A stretch of 6,682 nt of DNA, taken from assembly GCA_028877005.1 (NCBI GenBank), contig JAGWPI010000228.1, positions 1 to 6,682 of the forward strand, written 5' to 3'. The notes beneath the pieces were generated by a model. It had not been told where the DNA came from. It was given only the letters and a program-made list of their open reading frames with translations, and ran no database searches. Every line of letters begins with the position of its first letter. Within the stretch, counting starts at the first letter, position 1. Shown in pieces: positions 1-5,315 of the stretch. This DNA comes from Bacteroidota bacterium (lineage in GTDB: Bacteria; Bacteroidota; Bacteroidia; Chitinophagales; Chitinophagaceae). Both the position numbers and the translations under genes were made by a program.

Positions 1-1
1 C

Positions 2-568
2 GATAAAGAAGTACCTAAATACGCTACACATTTAGTTTACTTAACCAAGGCAGATAATGATGGTGATATAGAAAAAAGAATTATAGATTCCATTTTAAAC
101 CGAAAGCCCAAACGAGCTGATATATATTGGTTTGTACATATAGATAGGGCAGACAACCCTTATGAAATGGCTTATAGTGTTTCAGAATTAATGACTGATA
201 AGGTGATTAAAATTAATTTTAAACTAGGCTTCAGAATTCAGCCTAGAATTAATTTATTAGTAAAAATGGTAATGCAGGAAATGAGAAAAAACAATGAACT
301 TTGTTGCAACAATAGATATGAAGACTTAGATGTTACCAACTTTCATACCGATATTACTTATGTTATTTTAGAAACTTTTTTATCGGTAGAAAATGAATTG
401 TCAGTAAAGGAAGGGTTTATTATGGATGCCTACTTTGCCATTAAACAACTGGCTCAATCAGATCAAAAAGCATTTGGGCTAGATAATGCCACCACCGTTG
501 TTGAACGAGTACCCTTAGTTATAAGTCCAAAAACTTATTTGCCATTAAAGCGGATTAATTATGCATAA
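2..568 (+). CDS. kup: Kup-family potassium uptake protein, C-terminal part (5' end outside window)
   Basis: This is the last 188 codons of a gene that enters from the left edge; the reading frame is open from base 2 to the TAA at 566-568. The family (KUP/HAK/KT, low-affinity K+/H+ symport) has about 12 membrane helices followed by a soluble cytoplasmic C-terminal domain, and only that domain is present here. Recognisable family wording includes PKYATHLVYLTKAD near the start, PKRADIYWFVHID, a LGFRIQPRINLL stretch, ILETFLSVENEL, and the near-terminal AFGLD...VERVPLVISP followed by a short basic tail (LKRINYA). No membrane helix falls within the window, as expected for the tail. The ATG at 167 is an internal methionine and not the start. 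It converges with the GHL10 hydrolase gene, leaving 22 bp between stops and no clear terminator hairpin. The identification is by recognition of the conserved tail and is strong; the transport activity itself cannot be judged from this part. Confidence 0.93.
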   Translation, partial: DKEVPKYATHLVYLTKADNDGDIEKRIIDSILNRKPKRADIYWFVHIDRADNPYEMAYSVSELMTDKVIKINFKLGFRIQPRINLLVKMVMQEMRKNNELCCNNRYEDLDVTNFHTDITYVILETFLSVENELSVKEGFIMDAYFAIKQLAQSDQKAFGLDNATTVVERVPLVISPKTYLPLKRINYA

Positions 569-590
569 CAATAAAAATTTAATGCAACCA

Positions 591-2075
591 TTATTTTAAT
601 TCAATCCAATTACTTAATACATTATGCGCACTTACTACTGCTGCAAATAAGCGATTGTTATTTGGAATTAATGAGGAGCTACGTTGATATACAACTTCTT
701 TATCGGTATTCAATAGTTTAATTAGAGTTGCGTAATGAATATTTTCTTCTACACCTTCCGGTAAAGCAAAAATAGCTATTGCCTTAATCGGCAATTTACC
801 TGAATAATGAATGGTAAATATATTACTGTTACTTTTAGCAAAAACAGGAGGTTGTGGTTGTGTATTATCAATCCATGGCATAGGCGGCACAATTGCAGGC
901 AAGGCATAATAGTTATAACGCAAACTATCGCTCCAACCATTTGGGTTATTCTCAAAATTTTTACTGCTAAAAAAAATACTGCCTTGTGTAGTACTATAAC
1001 TTCTAATTGCCTTTATTTCATTGGGTAACTCATTCGTATTGCGCCAAGCTGCATTAGTACCTGCCCTATAAATTGCTTGCCCAATATATAAATGACGTCC
1101 ATAGGTATGTGCATTCCACCAAGCCAACAATGTATCAAAATCGGCTAACTTATGTCCTTGTTCCCAATATAACTGTGGGGCCACATAATCTATCCATCCT
1201 TTTTTTAGCCATAACAAAATATCAGCATATAAATCATCGTAATTGGTTTGCCCTGCCTTTGTATTACTACCCTCAGGATCCTGACTTTTATTGCGCCAAA
1301 CACCAAACGGACTAATACCAAATTTTACATAGGGATTTACTGCTTTTATGGTTTGGTATAAGTTGTGTATAATGCTATCACAATTACTCCTACGCCATTC
1401 ATCTTTACTTAAACCATTACCATACTCACGATAAGCATGTTCATCAGGAAATTCCTTTCCTGCAATTCTATACGGATAGAAATAATCATCCATATGAATG
1501 CCATCTACTTTATAACGAGTAACAATATCTTTCACTACTCTGGTTACAAATGCCCTTACTTCGGGCAATCCCGGATTAAAATACCTGGTATTACCATAGG
1601 TTACAAACCATTCCGGATGAATTTTAGTGATGTGAGAAGGTGATATGCTGGAGTTGTGTATGTTAAAAACTGCCCGGTATGGGTTTAGCCAAGCATGAAA
1701 CTCCATACCACGTTTATGTGTTTCTTCAATCATAAATTCCAGCGGATCATAATATGGGGTTGGTGGCAAGCCTTGCTTACCATTCAAATATTCACTCCAA
1801 GGTTCATATTGCGAGGGGTAAAAAGCATCTGCAGCCGGCCTTATTTGCACAAAAACAGCATTCATGCCATTGCGTTGGTGCATATCTAATAATCTAATAA
1901 AATCGGCCTTTTGTGCCTCAACAGACATACCTTTTTGGGTAGGCCAGTCTATGTTTACTACAGTAGCCACCCACACGCCACGCATTTCAAATATGGGTGC
2001 TTTTTGTGCTGATATAGCTATAGTAATAGTTGTTAAATAAACCAAAGAAAATATTTTTATCAGCATCCCTTTCAT
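591..2075 (-). CDS. Secreted GHL10/DUF187 family glycoside hydrolase (YddW/DigH-like)
   Basis: The protein is 494 aa from the ATG at 2075. Its first ~23 residues form a signal peptide: a lysine pair, a hydrophobic core and a likely signal peptidase I site after ISA, just before QKAP. The catalytic TIM-barrel-like GHL10 domain spans about residues 27-345 and carries the family blocks MRGVW (31-35), HAWLNPYR (127-134), DGIHMDDYFYP (191-201, acidic pair), GISPFGVWRN (253-262) and DYVAPQLYW (296-304). A C-terminal beta-rich, fibronectin-like segment follows from about 400. The E. coli relative YddW/DigH cleaves glycan strands of denuded peptidoglycan, so a periplasmic or surface cell-wall role is the best inference; another polysaccharide is possible. 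The frame stays open upstream to a GTG at 2123, but that start would put 16 extra residues before the signal peptide, so the ATG is preferred. The MarR gene lies 181 bp upstream; that gap holds no convincing promoter or terminator that I can see. Confidence 0.9.
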   Translation of the reverse strand: MKGMLIKIFSLVYLTTITIAISAQKAPIFEMRGVWVATVVNIDWPTQKGMSVEAQKADFIRLLDMHQRNGMNAVFVQIRPAADAFYPSQYEPWSEYLNGKQGLPPTPYYDPLEFMIEETHKRGMEFHAWLNPYRAVFNIHNSSISPSHITKIHPEWFVTYGNTRYFNPGLPEVRAFVTRVVKDIVTRYKVDGIHMDDYFYPYRIAGKEFPDEHAYREYGNGLSKDEWRRSNCDSIIHNLYQTIKAVNPYVKFGISPFGVWRNKSQDPEGSNTKAGQTNYDDLYADILLWLKKGWIDYVAPQLYWEQGHKLADFDTLLAWWNAHTYGRHLYIGQAIYRAGTNAAWRNTNELPNEIKAIRSYSTTQGSIFFSSKNFENNPNGWSDSLRYNYYALPAIVPPMPWIDNTQPQPPVFAKSNSNIFTIHYSGKLPIKAIAIFALPEGVEENIHYATLIKLLNTDKEVVYQRSSSLIPNNNRLFAAVVSAHNVLSNWIELK

Positions 2076-2256
2076 AAGGTCTTTTTTTGAATAAAGCAAG
2101 GAGAGAAATATGTTTTTACACACCGCCTAACTAGTTATAAATAAACTATAAATACCGAAGATAATGTTACTTAAAACAATAATGATAGATGTGGACGAAA
2201 TATAAAGCAACTTCAACAAATAAACATAAATTTATTATTGAATATTTGGCTTTTGA

Positions 2257-2700
2257 TTATCGAATAGAATTTAATAATTTGTTTAATAAACTTATTTCAT
2301 CTGCATTTAAAGCATGCAATAATTGATCAATTTCAGGAATTTTACTTTCAAGCCGGTTTAAAACTTGCATGCCTTCTTCCGTTAAATAAATGGCTACTTT
2401 TCTTTTATCGTCTTCAGACATTCTTTTTTCTACTAATTTTTTTGCTACCAATCTGTCAACCATTCGGCTGGTATCGCTCATTTTATCTAACATTTGCTCA
2501 CGAATTTGCATGGTAGATAAAGGAATGGAACTGGCTTGTACAATACGTAAAATGTTGTATTGCTGAGTTGTAATGTCTTCCGGCAATAAAAATTGTCTGA
2601 TTTTTTCCTGCAACCAATTAGAAGTAAAAATAATATTTACAATGGCTTTATGGTAATCATTCCGAAATTGTAACTGCGGTATTTCATTTTCAATATCCAT
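2257..2700 (-). CDS. MarR-family winged-helix transcriptional regulator
   Basis: This 147-aa protein has the usual MarR length and helix order. N- and C-terminal helices (about 12-40 and 112-146) would form the dimer interface around a winged helix-turn-helix. The recognition-helix region is about residues 70-88 (MSDTSRMVDRLVAKK), followed by the wing RMSEDDKRKVAIYLTEEG (93-110), which carries the family's D-(K/R)-R and LTxxG signature. MarR proteins are usually repressors that leave DNA on binding a small ligand or on oxidation. There is no cysteine in the protein, so a thiol-based redox switch of the OhrR type is not possible. The ATG at 2698-2700 lies 22 bp after the stop of the radical SAM gene on the same strand, so the two are probably co-transcribed with the radical SAM gene first. 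The target is unknown; the shared transcript or the divergent region at 3755-3884 is the first place to look. Confidence 0.93.
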   Translation of the reverse strand: MDIENEIPQLQFRNDYHKAIVNIIFTSNWLQEKIRQFLLPEDITTQQYNILRIVQASSIPLSTMQIREQMLDKMSDTSRMVDRLVAKKLVEKRMSEDDKRKVAIYLTEEGMQVLNRLESKIPEIDQLLHALNADEISLLNKLLNSIR

Positions 2701-2722
2701 AAAATATTCAATATAAGTGTAT

Positions 2723-3754
2723 TTAATCTTCCCAAACCTTCAATCCTTCACTACAATTGGCACAAATATCAATATTTTTTCTGCTTTGCATAATATCCCT
2801 TCTGAATTGGCGGTAGTTTTCATTTTGCCAAGTTTCTTTGAAACTTTGTGTAGCTAAATGGCCTAATTGATGTTGTGCATCTTTATCAAAACAGCAAGGA
2901 ACCACCATGCCATCCCACGTAATTACATTGGCATGCCAAAGCTTCCAACAATGATTACCCAACCCGCTCTTCACTATTCGATTACCTGATTTATCTTTTT
3001 TATAACGACTATACTTTTCAATAGTTGGTATTAATTGATGTGGATCATTTTCAAAATCGTACACTTGTGCAGTTTTAAATCTTACCTGATCTACACCTAT
3101 TTCTTTACCTAATTGCTTAATAGCTTCTATTTGGTGCTCATTAGGTTTTACAACTAAAAACTGAAAAAAAACAAATGGAGTTTTACTATTGAGTGCTTTT
3201 TTCCATTTTACAATATTTTTTGCACCTTCAATCACTTTTTCTAATTTACCCCCTACACGGTACTGCTGATATACCTCTTGTGTAGTGCCATCAATAGAAA
3301 TAATTAACCTATCTAAACCACTTTCAACCGTTTTTTTTGCTTTTTCATCTGTTAGGTAGTGTGCATTGGTTGAGGTTGCTGTATAAATGCCCTTGCTGTG
3401 CGCATACTGAACCATTTCTAAAAAGGAGGGATTTAAATAAGGCTCACCTTGAAAATAAAAAATTAAATATAAAACCTCTTGATGTATTTCATCAATTGTT
3501 TTTTTAAAAAAACTATTTTCTAACATCCCTGTAGGTCGGGTAAATTCACGTAAACCACTTGGGCATTCAGGACATCGAAGATTACAAGAAGTTGTAGGCT
3601 CAAATGATATGGATATAGGCAACCCCCATTGAATAGGCTTACCTAATAAGCGGCTAACTCGGTAACTACTCCATACTTTCGTTGCATTCCACAGACGAGT
3701 AGGGGTTAGTTTAGATATTAAATTCAAGCTGTCATTTAAGTTAAAGTATGGCAT
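2723..3754 (-). CDS. Radical SAM/SPASM-domain protein of unknown substrate
   Basis: The protein has 343 residues. The radical SAM cluster motif CxxxCxxC is at C57, C61 and C64 (SCNLRCPECP), with the SAM-binding FQGEPYLNP at about 101-109, which corresponds to the family's GGEP motif. The barrel continues through STNAHYL (128-134) and IISIDGTTQEVYQQYR (151-166). A SPASM/twitch-type C-terminal region supplies C269, the pair C287-C288 in WDGMVVPCCFD, and C331/C334 in CANC, enough for one auxiliary Fe-S cluster. Relatives modify peptides or proteins or build small molecules; nothing here fixes the substrate. No short precursor-peptide gene is visible on either side, so a RiPP role is unsupported. 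The start ATG (3752-3754) fits the family N-terminus, an amphipathic lead of ~40 residues before the barrel. The gene heads a likely two-gene unit with the downstream MarR gene and is divergent from the GH25 gene. Confidence 0.92.
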   Translation of the reverse strand: MPYFNLNDSLNLISKLTPTRLWNATKVWSSYRVSRLLGKPIQWGLPISISFEPTTSCNLRCPECPSGLREFTRPTGMLENSFFKKTIDEIHQEVLYLIFYFQGEPYLNPSFLEMVQYAHSKGIYTATSTNAHYLTDEKAKKTVESGLDRLIISIDGTTQEVYQQYRVGGKLEKVIEGAKNIVKWKKALNSKTPFVFFQFLVVKPNEHQIEAIKQLGKEIGVDQVRFKTAQVYDFENDPHQLIPTIEKYSRYKKDKSGNRIVKSGLGNHCWKLWHANVITWDGMVVPCCFDKDAQHQLGHLATQSFKETWQNENYRQFRRDIMQSRKNIDICANCSEGLKVWED

Positions 3755-3839
3755 ATTGAATGTAAAAATAAGTTCATTCCTGTTAAAATATCTATTATAT
3801 TCAACATCTTCCTCTATTCGAAAAACGATTTTAATTTTT

Positions 3840-3862
3840 ATGGTTAGAATATACCATTTTTG
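3840..3862 (+). promoter_or_regulatory. Candidate -7 element and overlapping dyad upstream of the GH25 gene
   Basis: The octamer CATTTTTG (3855-3862) matches seven of eight positions of the Bacteroidota -7 consensus TAnnTTTG and would start transcription some 15 bases before the ATG at 3885. No clear -33 TTG partner is seen at the usual distance. Immediately upstream and touching it is a perfect 5-bp dyad, ATGGT-N8-ACCAT (3840-3857), of a size suited to a dimeric regulator. The MarR protein encoded nearby is one possible ligand, but this is a guess. Short matches are common in DNA this rich in A and T. Confidence 0.25.
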
Positions 3863-3884
3863 TTAAGCAATTTTTATAGCGCCC

Positions 3885-4664
3885 ATGGCAAAGAAAAAAA
3901 AGAAAAAAAAATCGGCATTCGTATGGATAATAACGGTTACATTTCTAACAATGCTGCTGCTGATTGCTTATTTATGGAAAGAGAAAAAAAATACACCCAT
4001 CCCAATAGCGTTTACCTACGATGCCGATTTTGGCATACCACTTCCCGACAATTTTACCATTCATGGCATTGATGTTAGCGTTCATCAAAGTAACATAAAT
4101 TGGGGTATGGTTAAAAATACCCATTCTGATAATATAGCTATTGGTTTTGTATTTATTAAAGCTACGGAAGGACTTTCTGATGCTGATAAACAATTTAATA
4201 AAAACTGGCAACAATTGGCGCAATTTGGCATAGTACGCGGTGCCTATCATTTTTTTTTAGCTACAAAAAATGGCACACTACAAGCACAAAATTTTATTCA
4301 CACGGTACAACTTCAACCCGGCGATTTACCACCCGCTGTTGATGTGGAAGAATTGTATGGTGTAACACCCATGCAACTTAAAAAAAGGTTGAAAGATTAC
4401 CTACAAACCATTGAAGATTATTATAATGTAAAACCTATTATTTATACATACGCCAGTTTTTATGAAAGTTATTTAGGAAAAGATTTTGATGATTATCCAC
4501 TATGGGTAGCACATTATAAAGAGCCACAACAACCCAGAATTCAACGCCCATGGCAATTTTGGCAACACAGTAATGAAGGCCATATTAGCGGCATTAAAAC
4601 TAAAGTAGATTTCAATGTATTTAATGGCGACTCTACAGCATTTAGGCATATTTTAATACAATAA
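3885..4664 (+). CDS. Membrane-anchored GH25 (lysozyme/muramidase) family protein
   Basis: This 259-aa protein starts MAKKKKKKKS and then has one hydrophobic helix (about 11-31), so it is most likely a signal-anchor protein with the enzyme in the periplasm. The GH25 domain fills about residues 59-250. Visible landmarks are GIDVSVHQ (61-68, with D63), FVFIKATEG (88-96), GAYHFF (119-124), the acidic pair in PAVDVEE (D153 and E155, the expected catalytic positions of the Cellosyl-type D-x-E), IIYTY (185-189), WVAHY (207-211), WQFWQHS (223-229) and VDFNVFNG (241-248). Family members hydrolyse the beta-1,4 bond between N-acetylmuramic acid and N-acetylglucosamine in peptidoglycan. All acidic residues expected at the active site are present, so it is probably active. 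The start is set by the lysine run and helix directly after the ATG; no Shine-Dalgarno is visible. Runs of 8 and 9 adenines (3894-3901, 3903-3911) encode the lysines. A 70-codon overlapping frame from 3860 is a shadow. Confidence 0.93.
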   Translation: MAKKKKKKKSAFVWIITVTFLTMLLLIAYLWKEKKNTPIPIAFTYDADFGIPLPDNFTIHGIDVSVHQSNINWGMVKNTHSDNIAIGFVFIKATEGLSDADKQFNKNWQQLAQFGIVRGAYHFFLATKNGTLQAQNFIHTVQLQPGDLPPAVDVEELYGVTPMQLKKRLKDYLQTIEDYYNVKPIIYTYASFYESYLGKDFDDYPLWVAHYKEPQQPRIQRPWQFWQHSNEGHISGIKTKVDFNVFNGDSTAFRHILIQ

Positions 4665-4701
4665 AATTAACTCTTAAACAAGTATACATTGGAAATAAAA
4701 A

Positions 4702-4737
4702 CTGACAATTATCATATTAGTAATTGAGCATTGTCAT
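4702..4737 (+). promoter_or_regulatory. Two FNR/CRP-like dyads in tandem
   Basis: Two 14-mers, CTGACAATTATCAT (4702-4715) and TTGAGCATTGTCAT (4724-4737), each match seven of ten defined positions of the FNR consensus TTGAT-N4-ATCAA and agree with one another at 10 of 14 positions. Their centres (4708.5 and 4730.5) are 22 bp apart, about two helical turns, so both would face the same side of the DNA. The second lies about 41-42 bp upstream of the start point implied by the candidate promoter at 4758-4766, the classic class II activator position. This would suit an operon for cytochrome oxidase maturation, but the matches are imperfect and unverified. An overlapping reading of the same bases is a 7-bp inverted repeat, TGACAAT (4703-4709) and ATTGTCA (4730-4736). 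Confidence 0.35.
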
Positions 4738-4757
4738 ATTCTCGCCCATCATTACAA

Positions 4758-4766
4758 TATAATTTG
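4758..4766 (+). promoter_or_regulatory. Candidate core promoter for the RIC-like/ccoI unit
   Basis: TATAATTTG reads both as a TATAAT -10 hexamer and as the Bacteroidota -7 element TAnnTTTG with one extra base between its halves. A TTG at 4731-4733 lies upstream at slightly more than the usual spacing and inside the second FNR-like dyad. Transcription would begin near 4772, leaving a leader of roughly a dozen bases before the ATG at 4785. No strong ribosome binding site is present, as is common in this phylum. Confidence 0.35.
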
Positions 4767-4784
4767 CAATGAAAAGAGCGTAAG

Positions 4785-5315
4785 ATGCGATTGAATTTTT
4801 TAAATAAATGGTTAGATGGGCCACTAACATTGGAAGGATTGTGTAATTTAATTATGGTAGAACACCATCCTATTATATTAGAAATGTTGGCCCAATCAAA
4901 ACATAAATTGGAAATACTCCTGCATTCAGGAAAATACCATACCACGCTTTTACCACAACTAAGCAGAAAACTTTTTTCAATTAACAAAGAAATAGAGCAA
5001 TACATACATTCAGAACAATCCTATTTTTTTCCCTACCTAAAAAAGCAGTCTAACCAAGATCCAAGTTACAATGAACCTCTTTTAAATGCCCACTTGTTAG
5101 AAACAATGCAAGAAAAACATGAATTGTTTGTTAAAGCCTTACAGCACCAACGAAAAATTGTAAACAATTACATGATAAAAAAAGATTGGGATACAGATTT
5201 AAAAAACTATATCAATCATTTGTTTTTACTAGAAAAGAAAATTCTGTTCTGGATTGATGTAGAAAAGAAAAAAATATATCCCTATTTAGTTAAAACTACA
5301 CAGCAACATGAGTAA
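4785..5315 (+). CDS. Hemerythrin/RIC-like (YtfE/ScdA-type) four-helix protein with incomplete iron ligands
   Basis: The protein is 176 aa, nearly all helical, with no signal peptide and therefore cytoplasmic. It aligns by eye with the C-terminal di-iron domain of the RIC repair protein YtfE: LIMVEHH (22-28), YIHSEQSYFFP (73-83), TMQEKH (107-112) and WIDVEKKKIYP (156-166) stand in order for the YtfE blocks around H84, H129/E133, H160 and H204/E208. In this alignment the first and third histidines (H27, H112) and both glutamates (E77, E160) are kept, but the H129 and H204 positions are Tyr73 and Trp156. The ScdA_N domain of full RIC proteins is absent. RIC proteins repair Fe-S clusters damaged by nitric oxide or oxidants; the missing ligands make the same chemistry uncertain. 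The stop overlaps the start of the downstream copper ATPase gene by 8 bases (ATGAGTAA), so translation is probably coupled. The start codon is the only one fitting the first helix. The family assignment is moderately sure; function is open. Confidence 0.65.
   Translation: MRLNFLNKWLDGPLTLEGLCNLIMVEHHPIILEMLAQSKHKLEILLHSGKYHTTLLPQLSRKLFSINKEIEQYIHSEQSYFFPYLKKQSNQDPSYNEPLLNAHLLETMQEKHELFVKALQHQRKIVNNYMIKKDWDTDLKNYINHLFLLEKKILFWIDVEKKKIYPYLVKTTQQHE

Noticed and set aside
569..600. Bidirectional terminator between kup and the GHL10 gene
   Set aside because: The 22-bp gap is A+T rich, but I find no stem with G+C pairs; it is just as likely that the signal lies inside the gene ends.
807..1889. Several open frames of 64-80 codons opposite the GHL10 gene
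   Set aside because: All lie within the GHL10 coding region on the other strand and show no domain or start context of their own.
2076..2123. GTG start at 2123 that would lengthen the GHL10 protein by 16 residues
   Set aside because: The added residues precede a well-formed signal peptide that begins at the ATG at 2075. A signal peptide with a 16-residue extra lead is less likely, and no ribosome binding site favours the GTG.
2701..2722. Possible precursor peptide for the radical SAM enzyme next to its 3' end
   Set aside because: Only 22 bp separate it from the MarR gene, and the 5' side holds no short frame with a leader-like or cysteine/glycine-rich core, so a RiPP system is unsupported.
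3860..4072. 70-codon open frame overlapping the start of the GH25 gene
   Set aside because: It reads the GH25 codons in another phase, has no recognisable domain, and the GH25 frame carries complete family motifs.
4712..5005. Antisense open frame of 97 codons across the intergenic region and the RIC-like gene
   Set aside because: It is a low-information shadow of the RIC-like coding strand with no family resemblance.
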